The notes beneath the pieces were generated by a model, which ran no database searches, was not told the origin of the DNA, and saw nothing but the letters and a program-made list of their open reading frames with translations. 64,000 bases of DNA from JAJZGK01 sp035538795 (GTDB lineage Bacteria > Pseudomonadota > Alphaproteobacteria > Rhodospirillales > Magnetospirillaceae). The DNA lies in the NCBI GenBank assembly GCA_035538795.1, contig DATLJS010000038.1, positions 27,581-91,580 on the forward strand. Reading direction: 5' to 3'. Position 1 is the first letter of the stretch. Each line of letters starts with the position of its first letter. A program made the position numbers and the translations under genes. Below, in pieces: positions 1-9,274 of this stretch.

Positions 1-1432
1 GCGCTCCGGCGTCCGCTACGGCGATTCCGATCTGGGCAGGGGGCAGAGGGTCAACGTGGAATATGTCTCGGCCAATCCCACCGGACCGATGCATGTGGGC
101 CATGCCCGCGGCGCCGTGGTCGGCGATACCCTGGCCGGTCTGCTGGAAAAAGCCGGTTACGACGTCACCCGCGAATATTACATCAACGACGCCGGCGCCC
201 AGGTGGACGTTCTGGCCCGTTCGGCCCATCTGCGCTACCGCGAGGCTTTGGGTGAAGCCATTACCATCCCCGAAGGGCTGTATCCTGGCGAATACTTGAT
301 TCCGCTGGGCCAGGACATCGCCAAGGCCGAGGGCAAGGCGTGGCTGGACAAGCCCGAGGCCGAATGGCTGCCGCATTTCCGCAAGACCGCCATCGACGCC
401 ATGATGGTGCTGATTCGCGGTGATCTGGCGGCGCTGGGCGTCAAGCACGACGTTTTCACCTCGGAGCGCGGCTTGGTCGAAGGCGGCAAGGTGCAGGCGG
501 CCCTGGATTATCTGACCGAACGCGGCCTGATTTATCAGGGCGTGCTGGAGCCGCCGAAGGGCAAGACCCCGGACGATTGGGAACCCCGACCCCAGACCCT
601 GTTCAAGGCCACCGAATTCGGTGACGACGTCGATCGCCCGCTGAAGAAGTCGGACGGTGCCTGGACCTATTTCGCTTCGGACATCGCCTATCACTTCGAC
701 AAGTATCTGCGCGGCTTCCCGAATATGATCAACATCTTCGGGGCCGATCACGGCGGTTACGTCAAGCGCATGACGGCGGCGGTCAAGGCCATCACCGAGA
801 GCAAGGGATCGCTGGACATCAAGCTGTGCCAGATGGTCAACCTGATGAAGGACGGCGAGCCTTATAAGATGTCCAAGCGCGCCGGCACCTTCGTGACCCT
901 GCGCGATGTGGTGGACGAAGTGGGCATGGGCGTGGTGCGTTTCATCATGCTGACCCGCAAAAGCGACGCCCAGCTGGATTTCGATCTGGTCAAGGTGCTG
1001 GAGCAGTCCCGCGACAATCCGGTGTTCTATGTCCAGTACGCCCATGCCCGCGCCCATTCGGTGCTGCGCCACGGCGTCGAGATGTTCCCCAATCACGATC
1101 TGTCGGGCGACGCCCTGTCGAAGGTTTCCTTGAGCCGTCTGAGCGATCCGGCCGAACTGGCGGTGATCCGTCTGATGGCCGGTTGGCCGCGATTGGTGGA
1201 AAGCGCCGCCGAGGCTCACGAGCCGCATCGCGTCGCTTTCTATCTGTACGACCTTGCCGCCGCGTTCCATGGATTGTGGAACAAAGGCAAGGATGACGTT
1301 ACCCTACGCTTCCTGGTGGCCGACGACGCCGAGCTGTCTCTGGCCCGCCTTGCCCTTGTGCGGGCGGTGACTTTGGTCATCGCCTCGGGTCTGGCGGTGT
1401 TCGGGGTCGAGCCGGTCGAGGAGATGAGGTAG
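1..1432 (+). CDS. argS: Arginyl-tRNA synthetase (5' end missing)
   Basis: Class I aminoacyl-tRNA synthetase that charges tRNA-Arg in the cytoplasm. The reading frame (codons starting at base 2) is open to the window edge, so the N-terminal tRNA-recognition region is lost. The ATP-binding HIGH motif appears as HVGH in the block SANPTGPMHVGHARGA near base 91. The KMSKR signature, with flanks YKMSKRAGT, is near base 866. The C-terminal alpha-helical anticodon-binding domain ends in EPVEEMR before TAG. The SPOR-domain gene starts 3 bp after the stop, so the two are probably co-transcribed. The internal GTG/ATG-like codon near base 56 is not the true start, because conserved sequence continues upstream. 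Confidence 0.97.
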   Translation, partial: RSGVRYGDSDLGRGQRVNVEYVSANPTGPMHVGHARGAVVGDTLAGLLEKAGYDVTREYYINDAGAQVDVLARSAHLRYREALGEAITIPEGLYPGEYLIPLGQDIAKAEGKAWLDKPEAEWLPHFRKTAIDAMMVLIRGDLAALGVKHDVFTSERGLVEGGKVQAALDYLTERGLIYQGVLEPPKGKTPDDWEPRPQTLFKATEFGDDVDRPLKKSDGAWTYFASDIAYHFDKYLRGFPNMINIFGADHGGYVKRMTAAVKAITESKGSLDIKLCQMVNLMKDGEPYKMSKRAGTFVTLRDVVDEVGMGVVRFIMLTRKSDAQLDFDLVKVLEQSRDNPVFYVQYAHARAHSVLRHGVEMFPNHDLSGDALSKVSLSRLSDPAELAVIRLMAGWPRLVESAAEAHEPHRVAFYLYDLAAAFHGLWNKGKDDVTLRFLVADDAELSLARLALVRAVTLVIASGLAVFGVEPVEEMR

Positions 1433-1435
1433 ACC

Positions 1436-2362
1436 ATGCCCTTCCGGCAAGACCGCGATCGTGTCGATCGTGAAATCCTGGACATTATTCCCGAGCGTTT
1501 CGACGCCGACCCGGACAGCCAGTACGCCCGCAAGACGGCGCATACCCGGCTGATCCTGACCATCGCCTTGGCCTTGCTGGCGGTGGCGGCGTTGGGCGTG
1601 GCGGCGCGGCATATCTTCTTTCCGGCCAAGACCCAGGTTCAGGCCGGATCGGGCGTGCCTCTGATCACCGCCGACGACAAGCCCATCAAGACCAAACCGG
1701 CTCCGGAAGAGCGTGGCGGCATGGAGGTGCCCAACCGCGACAAGCTGGTTTACGAAAAGATGGGCAACACTCCGGAATCCGAGTCCCAGTCGGAGCGGCT
1801 TCTGCCGCCGCCGGAAGCGCCTGCGGCGCCGCCGGCCCAGCCCCGTTCGCCGTCCATCAAGCCGGCCTTCCAGACGCCGCCGGCCAAGGAAATCAATACC
1901 GCCAACCTGCCGCCCGAACCGGCCAAGCCGTCGAAAGCTCCGGTTCCCGCCGAAGGTTCGTCGGCCATGACCGCGCCGTTGCCGCCCGCTGCCGCCAAGA
2001 CCGCTCCGGCCCCTGCCACCGCGGCTCCGGCGGCGCCGGCCAAGGCGGCTCCCGCCGGGCCCGCCGCCAAGGTCGCGGCCGCTCCGGCTCCGGCCCCTGC
2101 GGCCAAAAGCGCCGGCGGCGGTTGGCACGTTCAGTTGGGCTCGCTGAAGTCCGAAGCCGACGCCAAGGCTGAATGGGGCCGTATCCACGGCGCCAACAAG
2201 GATGTGCTGGGCAGTCTGTCGGGCGACGTCGTGCGCACCGACCTGGGCGCCAAGGGCATCTATTGGCGCATCTACGCCGGCCCGATGGACGAGGCCAAGG
2301 CCCGCACCGTCTGCGCCCAGTTGGCCAAACGGAATCAGGGGTGCATCATTGGCAAGGAATAA
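1436..2362 (+). CDS. SPOR-domain inner-membrane protein
   Basis: Bitopic membrane protein of 308 aa. It has a short cytoplasmic N-terminus and one hydrophobic segment at about residues 35-58 (LILTIALALLAVAALGVAA). A long Pro/Ala/Lys-rich linker spans about residues 60-225. The C-terminal SPOR domain, about 228-305, starts at GGGWHVQLGSLKSEADA. SPOR domains bind denuded septal peptidoglycan, so a role in division or wall remodelling is likely (family knowledge). The gene sits between argS and nagZ, an order common in Rhodospirillales. Its 3' end overlaps the proposed nagZ start by 14 bp. Confidence 0.9.
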   Translation: MPFRQDRDRVDREILDIIPERFDADPDSQYARKTAHTRLILTIALALLAVAALGVAARHIFFPAKTQVQAGSGVPLITADDKPIKTKPAPEERGGMEVPNRDKLVYEKMGNTPESESQSERLLPPPEAPAAPPAQPRSPSIKPAFQTPPAKEINTANLPPEPAKPSKAPVPAEGSSAMTAPLPPAAAKTAPAPATAAPAAPAKAAPAGPAAKVAAAPAPAPAAKSAGGGWHVQLGSLKSEADAKAEWGRIHGANKDVLGSLSGDVVRTDLGAKGIYWRIYAGPMDEAKARTVCAQLAKRNQGCIIGKE

Positions 2363-3374
2363 CGGCACGCCGTCCGCGGGCATCTTCGGCTGCTCCGGAC
2401 TGACCCTGACCGACGCGGAAAAAGCCTTTTTCGAGGAAGCCAATCCTCTGGGCTTCATTCTGTTCGCCCGCAACATCGACACTCCGGATCAGGTGCGCGC
2501 CCTGGTGGAATCCTTCCGATCGGTGGTGGGCCGCCGGGCGCCGGTGCTGATCGACCAAGAGGGCGGACGGGTGCAGCGGCTGCGCCCGCCCTATTGGCTG
2601 AAGCGTCCGCCCATGTCGGTGTTCGCCCGCATGGCGGAACGGGATTTGCCGCGCGCCCGTGCCGCCTGCCGCCTGAATGCCCGCCTGATTGCCGAGGATT
2701 TGGCTGATCTGGGCATCGACGTCGATTGCGCGCCGGTACTGGACGTGCCGGTTCCCGGCGCCCACGACATCATCGGCGACCGCGCCTTGGGCTGGGATTC
2801 CATGTTGGTGTCCGACCTGGGCCGCGCCGTCACCGACGGTTTGCTGGATGGCGGCGTGATGCCGGTGATCAAGCATATTCCCGGCCACGGCCGGGCCTTG
2901 GTCGACAGCCATCTCGACCTGCCGGTGGTGGTGGAGGACGCCGCCATTCTGTCGGCCACCGACTTCGCCGCCTTCCGCATCATGCGCAACGCGCCCTGGG
3001 CCATGACCGCCCATGTGGTCTACAAAGCCTTCGACGCCTTGCGTCCCGCCACCACCTCGCCCATCGTCATCGAACAGGTGATTCGCGGCGAGATCGGCTG
3101 CGAGGCCGTCCTGCTGTCGGACGATCTGTCGATGAAGGCGCTGAAGGGCGATTTCGCCGATCGTACCCGCGACAGCCTGGACGCCGGTTGCGATATCGCC
3201 TTGCATTGCAATGGCGACATGGAGGAAATGACCGCCATCGCCTCGGCCCTGCGGCCTTTGAACGACGCCTCGCTGGAGCGTCTGGCCCGCGCCGACGCCA
3301 TGTTGCGCAACCGCCCGCTGCCTACGGGCGCGCAAGCCGCTTTGGACGACGTTTTGAAGGGGGAAGGGGCATGA
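2349..3374 (+). CDS. nagZ: Beta-N-acetylhexosaminidase, family GH3
   Basis: Cytoplasmic peptidoglycan-recycling enzyme that removes GlcNAc from GlcNAc-anhydroMurNAc muropeptides. It shows the GH3 blocks IDQEGGRVQRL (about residue 67) and KHIPGHG (residues 175-181). The latter is followed by the DSH loop that carries the NagZ catalytic Asp/His pair. I chose TTG at 2349 as the start, because CAGGGG lies about 8 bp upstream and the protein then begins MARNNGTPSAGIFG with 341 aa, normal for NagZ. The frame is open further upstream, but that stretch is only the SPOR gene read in another frame. The stop overlaps the next ATG (ATGA). Confidence 0.93.
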   Translation: MARNNGTPSAGIFGCSGLTLTDAEKAFFEEANPLGFILFARNIDTPDQVRALVESFRSVVGRRAPVLIDQEGGRVQRLRPPYWLKRPPMSVFARMAERDLPRARAACRLNARLIAEDLADLGIDVDCAPVLDVPVPGAHDIIGDRALGWDSMLVSDLGRAVTDGLLDGGVMPVIKHIPGHGRALVDSHLDLPVVVEDAAILSATDFAAFRIMRNAPWAMTAHVVYKAFDALRPATTSPIVIEQVIRGEIGCEAVLLSDDLSMKALKGDFADRTRDSLDAGCDIALHCNGDMEEMTAIASALRPLNDASLERLARADAMLRNRPLPTGAQAALDDVLKGEGA

Positions 3375-4054
3375 ACGGCATTCCTCCGCAGATGGCCGAA
3401 GCCGTCCAGTCCTTCGCCGTCTGGGTCATCCCGCTGATTCTGGCCATCACCCTGCACGAAGCCGCCCACGGTTTCGCCGCCCTGCGTTTCGGTGACGACA
3501 CCGCTTTGCGCCAGGGACGGGTTTCCGCCAATCCGCTGCATCACGTCGATCCCTTCGGCACGATTCTGCTGCCGGCCATGCTGCTGCTGTCGGGGGCGCA
3601 TTTCCTGTTCGGTTGGGCCAAGCCGGTGCCGGTCAGTTTCGGGCGTCTCAAGCCTTTGCGCCTGGGCATGGTGATGGTCGCCCTGGCGGGGCCGGGCACC
3701 AACATCCTGCTGGCGGTGATCTCGGCCTTGCTGGCGCATCTGACGCCCTATGTTCCGGCTTTCGGCCAGACCTGGGTGGCCGCCAATCTGGCCAATTCGG
3801 TGATGATCAATCTGGTGCTGGCGGTGTTCAACATGATCCCGCTGCCGCCGCTGGACGGCGGTCGGGTGCTGGTGGCGATTTTGCCGCGCCCCTGGGGATA
3901 CAAGCTGGCCCAAGTGGAGCGTTACACCTTCTTCATCCTGTTGGGCGCCATCTTCATTCTGCCCATGCTGCATATTGATCTGTTTGATATCATCGTCGGC
4001 ATTCCGGTCAACATGCTGGCCTGGCTGATCGATCTGGTGATCGGTCTTCCCTGA
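3371..4054 (+). CDS. Site-2 protease family membrane peptidase
   Basis: M50-family intramembrane zinc metalloprotease homologue of 227 aa. The zinc motif HExxH is H29-E-A-A-H33 inside the first membrane segment. The second conserved element, an N-to-D-G loop, appears as NMIPLPPLDGGRV in the C-terminal half. Several further hydrophobic segments fill the protein. It is the short, soluble-domain-free type without PDZ, whose substrate is generally unknown. The ATG overlaps the nagZ stop by 4 bp and scpA follows 12 bp downstream. nagZ, this protease and scpAB are neighbours in many alphaproteobacteria. Confidence 0.9.
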   Translation: MNGIPPQMAEAVQSFAVWVIPLILAITLHEAAHGFAALRFGDDTALRQGRVSANPLHHVDPFGTILLPAMLLLSGAHFLFGWAKPVPVSFGRLKPLRLGMVMVALAGPGTNILLAVISALLAHLTPYVPAFGQTWVAANLANSVMINLVLAVFNMIPLPPLDGGRVLVAILPRPWGYKLAQVERYTFFILLGAIFILPMLHIDLFDIIVGIPVNMLAWLIDLVIGLP

Positions 4055-4066
4055 CGGACGGCAAGC

Positions 4067-4864
4067 ATGACCCAGCCGGGCATCTTCGACGCTTTCGACC
4101 AGCCCGAGCGGCTGGAGCCGCCGCCCGCCGCCGCCCTGGTGGTGGATCTGGACGGCTACGAGGGGCCGCTGGACGTTCTTTTGGAACTGGCCCGCGACCA
4201 GAAGGTGGATCTGGCCAAGATTTCCATCCTGCGGCTGGCCGAGCAGTATCTGTCCTTCATCGAGCGGGCGGCGCGCGACCATCTGGAACTGGCCGCCGAT
4301 TATCTGGTGATGGCGGCGTGGCTGGCTTATCTGAAGTCCCGTCTGCTCTTGCCCGAGCCTGCGCCGGAAGACGAGCCCAGCGGCGAAGAGATGGCCGCCG
4401 CCCTGGCCTTCCAGCTGCAAAGGCTGGAGGCCATGCGTCAGGCCGGTGAAAAGCTGATGAACCGCCCGCGTCTGGGCCGCGACGTCTTTCCGCGCGGCGA
4501 GCCCGAGGGTGTGTCGGTGGTGTCCCGCCCCGTCTGGGAAGTGGGGCTTTACGACTTGCTGAAGGCCTATGCCGACATTCAGCGCCGCCAAAAGGTCACC
4601 ACCCTGCACATCGAGGCGCCGGATCTGTACTCGGTGGACGACGCCATCCGCCGTTTGGAAACCATGCTGGGCAAGTTGCCGCGTTGGTCGACGCTGATGA
4701 GTTTCCTGCCTCCGGGCTTGGGCGGCCTGGTGCGGCGTTCGGCGGTGTCGGCGCATTTCGTGGCGATTTTGGAGCTGTGCCGCCAAGGCAAGCTGGAACT
4801 GCGGCAGGACGAGGTCTTCGCCGACATCTGGCTGAAGCCGGCGGAAGGAAAGAGAGATGAGTGA
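4067..4864 (+). CDS. scpA: Segregation and condensation protein A
   Basis: Kleisin subunit of the SMC-ScpAB condensin that compacts and segregates the chromosome. The 265 aa protein has the typical opening DLDGYEGPLDVLLELARDQ after a short variable N-terminus. It continues with KVDLAKISIL and a long helical region ending in a winged-helix segment (VAILELCRQGKLELRQDE). It overlaps scpB by 8 bp, which implies translational coupling. Length and motifs fit ScpA well. Confidence 0.95.
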   Translation: MTQPGIFDAFDQPERLEPPPAAALVVDLDGYEGPLDVLLELARDQKVDLAKISILRLAEQYLSFIERAARDHLELAADYLVMAAWLAYLKSRLLLPEPAPEDEPSGEEMAAALAFQLQRLEAMRQAGEKLMNRPRLGRDVFPRGEPEGVSVVSRPVWEVGLYDLLKAYADIQRRQKVTTLHIEAPDLYSVDDAIRRLETMLGKLPRWSTLMSFLPPGLGGLVRRSAVSAHFVAILELCRQGKLELRQDEVFADIWLKPAEGKRDE

Positions 4865-5528
4865 TTTCCAGCATCTGCGGCTGATCGAGGCCTTGCTGTT
4901 CGCCTCGGCCGAACCCTTGGACGAGCGCAGTCTGGCCGAACGGCTGCCCGAAGGCGTGGATCTTGAGGAACTGTTGGCCGACCTGCAGGACGTCTATGCC
5001 GAACGCGGCGTCAATCTGGTGCGGCGCGGCGGCAAATGGGCCTTCCGCACCGCGCCCGATCTGGCCGCCGCCCTGACCATCGAGCAGAATGTCGGCAAGA
5101 AGCTGTCGCGCGCCGCCGTCGAGACGCTGTCGATCATCGCCTATCATCAGCCCTGCACCCGCGCCGAGATCGAGGAGATTCGTGGCGTGGCCCTCAGCCG
5201 TGGTACTCTGGACGTCTTGTTCGAGGCCGGCTGGATCAGGCCCAGGGGCCGCAAGCGGACGCCGGGCAAGCCCATGCTGTGGGGAACCACGGAAAGCTTC
5301 CTGGATCATTTCGGCTTGCTGGCCACCGACGATTTGCCGGGCATCGAGGAATTGAAGGCGGCGGGTCTGTTGGACTCCCGCCCCGGTCTGTCCAGCTACG
5401 CCAACCGCGCCGGCGAGGATGCCGATCTGCTGGACGTGGCCGAAGAATTGGACGAGGACGAACTGGAACGCCGCGCCCTGGAGGTCTTGCGTCCGCTCAA
5501 TATGGCCGACGAGGACGACGAGCTTTAA
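4857..5528 (+). CDS. scpB: Segregation and condensation protein B
   Basis: Partner of ScpA in condensin, 223 aa. The two winged-helix domains are visible: residues about 5-85 (LIEALLFASAEPL) and about 90-165 with the family block RAAVETLSIIAYHQPCTRAEIEEIRG. The acidic C-terminal tail is poorly conserved, as usual. The start lies inside the end of scpA. tatA follows about 100 bp later. Confidence 0.95.
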   Translation: MSDFQHLRLIEALLFASAEPLDERSLAERLPEGVDLEELLADLQDVYAERGVNLVRRGGKWAFRTAPDLAAALTIEQNVGKKLSRAAVETLSIIAYHQPCTRAEIEEIRGVALSRGTLDVLFEAGWIRPRGRKRTPGKPMLWGTTESFLDHFGLLATDDLPGIEELKAAGLLDSRPGLSSYANRAGEDADLLDVAEELDEDELERRALEVLRPLNMADEDDEL

Positions 5529-5630
5529 CTAATATGACGGAATTCGTAGGCTGAGAGCTTGCAGGCATTGCCGGAGGCGTCGTCTTTTGCGATGATCCGC
5601 CGGCTTTCCGCTCCCTTGGAGAAATGGACA

Positions 5631-5882
5631 ATGGGTTCTTTTAGCATTTGGCATTGGATGATCGTTCTGGCCGTGGCGCTTCTGCTGTTCGGCGGCAAGG
5701 GCAAGATCTCCAACCTGATGGGTGACGTGGCTCAGGGCGTCAAGGCCTTCAAGAAGGGACTCGCCGATGACGAGGCTCCGGCCGCCAAGCCCGCCGAACC
5801 CCCTCGCGAACTGACCGCCGACGCTCCGGCTGCCGCTGCTTCCGCCTCCGCTCCCAAGAGCGAAGACGCCGCCAAGCATTAA
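5631..5882 (+). CDS. tatA: Twin-arginine translocase subunit TatA
   Basis: Pore-forming subunit of the Tat system that exports folded proteins, 83 aa. It starts with MGSFSIWHWMIVLAVALLLFG, the N-terminal membrane helix, then FGGKGKISNLMGDVAQGVKAFKKG, the amphipathic helix with the conserved FG hinge. A disordered Ala/Pro tail follows. I chose ATG 5631, preceded by TTGGAGA, because the frame upstream (from 5559) lacks TatA similarity. tatB and tatC follow directly. Confidence 0.95.
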   Translation: MGSFSIWHWMIVLAVALLLFGGKGKISNLMGDVAQGVKAFKKGLADDEAPAAKPAEPPRELTADAPAAAASASAPKSEDAAKH

Positions 5883-5907
5883 GCCGCGAACCGGCGGGAA
5901 GGGGTCC

Positions 5908-6318
5908 ATGTTCGATATCGCTTGGTCCGAGCTGGCCTTGATCGGCGGCGTTGCGCTGCTGGTCATCGGCCCCAAGGACTTGCCCAAGGTCATGCGCACC
6001 ATGGGCCAATGGACCCGCAAGGCCCGTCTGCTGGCCGGTGAGTTTCAGCGCAATCTGGACGACATGATGCGCGAATCCGAACTGGCCGAAATGAAAAAGC
6101 AGGTCCAGTCGGTCAGCACCCTGTCGCAACAGAGCAAGGCCGATCTGGAGCGCCATCTGAGCGATTTCGACCCCAACAAGGTGCAGGACATGGCCGCCGC
6201 CGCGTCGTTGAAGCAGGAGGCGTCGATTCTGCCGCCCACCACTCCTACCGTCACCGCTGCCGAGACGGCGCCGGAAGCGGCCACCGGGACCGCCGCCCAT
6301 ATCGAGCCTAAATCGTGA
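5908..6318 (+). CDS. tatB: Twin-arginine translocase subunit TatB
   Basis: Tat receptor-complex subunit, 136 aa. It begins MFDIAWSELALIGGVALLVIGP, the single membrane helix with the conserved Glu at residue 8, then PKDLPKVMRTMGQW. A long charged helical tail follows (DDMMRESELAEMKKQ). The stop overlaps the tatC GTG start (GTGA). AAGGGG lies about 7 bp before the ATG. Confidence 0.96.
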   Translation: MFDIAWSELALIGGVALLVIGPKDLPKVMRTMGQWTRKARLLAGEFQRNLDDMMRESELAEMKKQVQSVSTLSQQSKADLERHLSDFDPNKVQDMAAAASLKQEASILPPTTPTVTAAETAPEAATGTAAHIEPKS

Positions 6319-7145
6319 CCGATCCCGTCGAAGAAAGCCGGATGCCGCTGATGGAGCATTTGATCGAGCTGCGCAAGCGGCTGATGATCTCCTTCGTCGC
6401 TTTCTTTCTGATCTTTCTGGTCTGCTATTACTTTTCGAAGAACATCTACGGCTTTCTGGTCGAGCCGCTGGCCCATGTGATGGAACTGCACGGCGATTCG
6501 AACCGCCGCATGATCTACACCAGCCTGACCGAAGCTTTTTGGACCTATGTCCGCGTTTCGGCCTTCGCCGCCGCCTTCATCTGCTTTCCCATCTGGGCCG
6601 GGCAGTTGTGGGCCTTCGTCGCGCCGGGGCTTTACAAGCATGAAAAGCGCGCCTTCGCCCCCTTCCTGGTGGCGACGCCGGTGCTGTTCCTGGCAGGTGC
6701 GGCGCTTCTCTACTATCTTGTGCTGCCCATGGCCTGGAACTTTTTCCTGTCCTTCGAAAGCCTGGGCGCCGATACCGGCGGGCTGCCCATCGAACTGCAG
6801 GCCAAGGTCGGCGAATATCTGTCGCTGGTGATGCAGTTGATCTTCGCCTTCGGTCTGGCCTTCCAGATGCCGGTGGCGCTGACGCTGCTGGCCCGTGTCG
6901 GTATTCTCGACGCCAGCGATCTGGTGGAAAAGCGCCGCTATGCCATCGTCGGCGTCTTCATCGCCGCCGCCGTTCTGACGCCGCCCGATATCATCAGCCA
7001 GCTCAGCCTGGCGATCCCGATGCTGATTCTTTACGAAATCTCGATCCTGTCCTGCCGCTGGGTGGAAAAGGATCAGAAGAGCGTCGAGGCCGAAGGGACG
7101 GCGTTGGCCGATCCGGTGGAAGACACCGATTTTAACGAGGGGTAG
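6315..7145 (+). CDS. tatC: Twin-arginine translocase subunit TatC
   Basis: Polytopic Tat subunit that recognises the twin-arginine signal, 276 aa with six predicted membrane segments. Family markers are MPLMEHLIELRKRLM near the N-terminus, the loop SLTEAFWTYVRVS, and FGLAFQMPVAL in the fifth helix. The start is GTG at 6315, overlapping the tatB stop. The tail is hydrophilic (KDQKSVEAEGTAL). It completes the tatABC operon. Confidence 0.97.
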   Translation: MTDPVEESRMPLMEHLIELRKRLMISFVAFFLIFLVCYYFSKNIYGFLVEPLAHVMELHGDSNRRMIYTSLTEAFWTYVRVSAFAAAFICFPIWAGQLWAFVAPGLYKHEKRAFAPFLVATPVLFLAGAALLYYLVLPMAWNFFLSFESLGADTGGLPIELQAKVGEYLSLVMQLIFAFGLAFQMPVALTLLARVGILDASDLVEKRRYAIVGVFIAAAVLTPPDIISQLSLAIPMLILYEISILSCRWVEKDQKSVEAEGTALADPVEDTDFNEG

Positions 7146-7221
7146 GGGCGGTCTTGTCCCCTTCGGGGGCTCCGCTCTATAACCGGCCCAGATCGGCCGG
7201 AATTTCGAAAGAAGGCGTTTC

Positions 7222-8499
7222 ATGCACGACATCAAGTCCATCCGCGAAAATCCCGAGGCTTTTGATGCGGGTCTGGCCCGTCGCGGTCTGGCCCCCCTGT
7301 CGGCCCGCATTCTGGAGCTGGACGCCAAGCGCCGCGCCGCTCAGACCGCATTCCAGGACATGCAGGCCAAACGCAACGAAGCCTCAAAGCAGATCGGCTT
7401 GGTCAAACGTCAGGGCGGCGACGCCCAGGCTCTGATGGACGAGGTCGCGGCTCTGAAGGACGGCATTACCGCCGCCGAGGTCGAGGAAAAGTCCGTGGCC
7501 GAGGAAATCGACGGCATCTTGATGGCGACGCCGAACCTGCCGGCGGACGAAGTGCCGGAAGGCCCCGACGAAAGCGCCAACGTCGAATTGCGCCGCGTCG
7601 GCACGCCCCGCGCCTTCGATTTCGCGCCCAAGGAGCACGACGCCATCGGCACCGGCCTGGGGCTGATGGACTTCGAAAGCGCCGCCAAGCTGTCGGGGGC
7701 GCGTTTCGTCGTGTTGAAAGGCGCGCTGGCCCGCATGGAACGGGCCTTGTCGGCCTTCATGCTGAACATTCATACCGGCGAAAAGGGCTATACCGAGATC
7801 AATCCGCCTTTCATGGTGCGCGATGAAGCCCTGTACGGCACCGGCCAGTTGCCCAAGTTCGGCGAGGATCTGTTCAAGGCCAATACCGGTCATTACCTGA
7901 TCCCCACCGCCGAGGTGCCGCTGACCAATCTGGTGGCCGGCGAGATTCTGGACGAGGCCAAGCTGCCGGTCCGCATGACCGCCCTGACCCAGTGCTTCCG
8001 CTCGGAGGCCGGAGCGGCGGGCAAGGACACCCGCGGCATGATCCGCCAGCACCAGTTCAGCAAGGTCGAAATGGTCAGCATCGCCCATCCCGACCAGTCC
8101 GAGGAAGAGCACGAGCGGATGACCGCCTGCGCAGAGGACATTCTGAAGCGGCTGGGCCTGCCGTACCGGGTCATCGTTCTGTGCACCGGCGATATGGGCT
8201 TTTCGGCCCGCAAGACCTTCGACATCGAGGTTTGGCTGCCCGGCCAGAACACCTACCGCGAAATTTCCAGCTGTTCCAACTGTGGCGATTTCCAGGCCCG
8301 GCGCATGAACGCCCGCTTTCGCTCCGCCGGAGAAAAGGGCACCCGCTTCGTGCATACCCTGAACGGTTCGGGGCTGGCCGTGGGCCGTACCCTGGTGGCC
8401 ATTCTGGAGAATTACCAGCAGGCCGACGGCTCGGTGGTGGTGCCGGAAGCCTTGCGCCATTACATGGGCGGGCTGGAGGTCATCCAGCCGAATGTTTGA
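7222..8499 (+). CDS. serS: Seryl-tRNA synthetase
   Basis: Class II synthetase that charges tRNA-Ser and tRNA-Sec, 425 aa, full length. The N-terminal coiled-coil tRNA-binding arm covers about residues 1-105. Class II motif 2 is FRSEAGAAGKDTRGMIRQHQ. Motif 3 is in NGSGLAVGRTLVAILENYQ, and EISSCSNCGDFQARR is the serine-binding loop region. surE begins inside its last codons with an 8 bp overlap. Confidence 0.98.
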   Translation: MHDIKSIRENPEAFDAGLARRGLAPLSARILELDAKRRAAQTAFQDMQAKRNEASKQIGLVKRQGGDAQALMDEVAALKDGITAAEVEEKSVAEEIDGILMATPNLPADEVPEGPDESANVELRRVGTPRAFDFAPKEHDAIGTGLGLMDFESAAKLSGARFVVLKGALARMERALSAFMLNIHTGEKGYTEINPPFMVRDEALYGTGQLPKFGEDLFKANTGHYLIPTAEVPLTNLVAGEILDEAKLPVRMTALTQCFRSEAGAAGKDTRGMIRQHQFSKVEMVSIAHPDQSEEEHERMTACAEDILKRLGLPYRVIVLCTGDMGFSARKTFDIEVWLPGQNTYREISSCSNCGDFQARRMNARFRSAGEKGTRFVHTLNGSGLAVGRTLVAILENYQQADGSVVVPEALRHYMGGLEVIQPNV

Positions 8500-9274
8500 T
8501 CCCATCACGGACCTGCGCGGTACCCGCATCCTGGTTTCCAACGACGACGGCATCGACGCTCCCGGCATCAAGGTGCTGGAGAAGGTGGCGCGCACGTTGA
8601 GCGACGACGTCTGGGTGGTGGCACCGGCCTCGGAGCAAAGCGCCGTCGCCCATTCGCTGACGGTTCGCCGTCCGCTGCGAATTCATCAGGTGTCCGACTA
8701 CCGCTTCTCGGTGGACGGCACGCCCACCGACAGCGTGCTGGTCGGAGTGCGCCAGATCCTGGCCGACAAAAGGCCGACTCTGGTGCTGTCGGGCATCAAT
8801 CGCGGCGGCAATCTGGGGGACGACGTCACCTATTCCGGCACGGTGGCGGCGGCCATGGAAGGAACCCTTTTGGGCATTCCCTCCATCGCCTTTTCGCAGG
8901 TTTTCGAGGACCGCCATCCGGTCAAATGGGCCACGGCGGAACATTGGGCGCCGGAGGTGATCCGCCGCCTGTGCTCCACCGGCTGGCCCGGCAACGTGCT
9001 GATCAACGTTAATTTCCCCGACATGCTGCACGGCAGCGTCAAGGGCGTCTGCGCCGCCCGCCAAGGCAAGCGCGCCGTGGCGGACTCCGTGAGCGAACGC
9101 TTCGATCCCCGCGGCGACGCCTATTACTGGATCGGCGGCCAGCGGGCCATGGACCGGGGGCAACCCGGTTCGGACCTGGACGCGGTGGGCCGGGGCTATG
9201 TGTCGGTGACGCCGCTCTGCGTCGATTTTACCCATGCCGAGGCTTTGGGGCGGCTGGAGACATTGCTGGGATGA
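8492..9274 (+). CDS. surE: 5'-nucleotidase SurE
   Basis: Stationary-phase survival nucleotidase that dephosphorylates nucleoside monophosphates, 260 aa. The N-terminal metal site is visible in ILVSNDDGIDAPGI (the DD pair). The second site is in SGINRGGNLGDDVTYSGTVAAAMEG. The overlap with serS upstream and the ATGA overlap with pcm downstream mark an operon. surE-pcm is a conserved pair in Proteobacteria. Confidence 0.97.
   Translation: MFDPITDLRGTRILVSNDDGIDAPGIKVLEKVARTLSDDVWVVAPASEQSAVAHSLTVRRPLRIHQVSDYRFSVDGTPTDSVLVGVRQILADKRPTLVLSGINRGGNLGDDVTYSGTVAAAMEGTLLGIPSIAFSQVFEDRHPVKWATAEHWAPEVIRRLCSTGWPGNVLINVNFPDMLHGSVKGVCAARQGKRAVADSVSERFDPRGDAYYWIGGQRAMDRGQPGSDLDAVGRGYVSVTPLCVDFTHAEALGRLETLLG

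Noticed and set aside
1304..2482. Long minus-strand frame opposite argS and the SPOR gene
   Set aside because: Gly/Arg/His-rich translation typical of an antisense frame in GC-rich DNA; the plus strand holds recognised genes.
3020..4786. 588-codon minus-strand frame opposite nagZ, the site-2 protease gene and scpA
   Set aside because: Low-complexity His/Gln/Arg-rich translation with no domain; three solid plus-strand genes explain the DNA.
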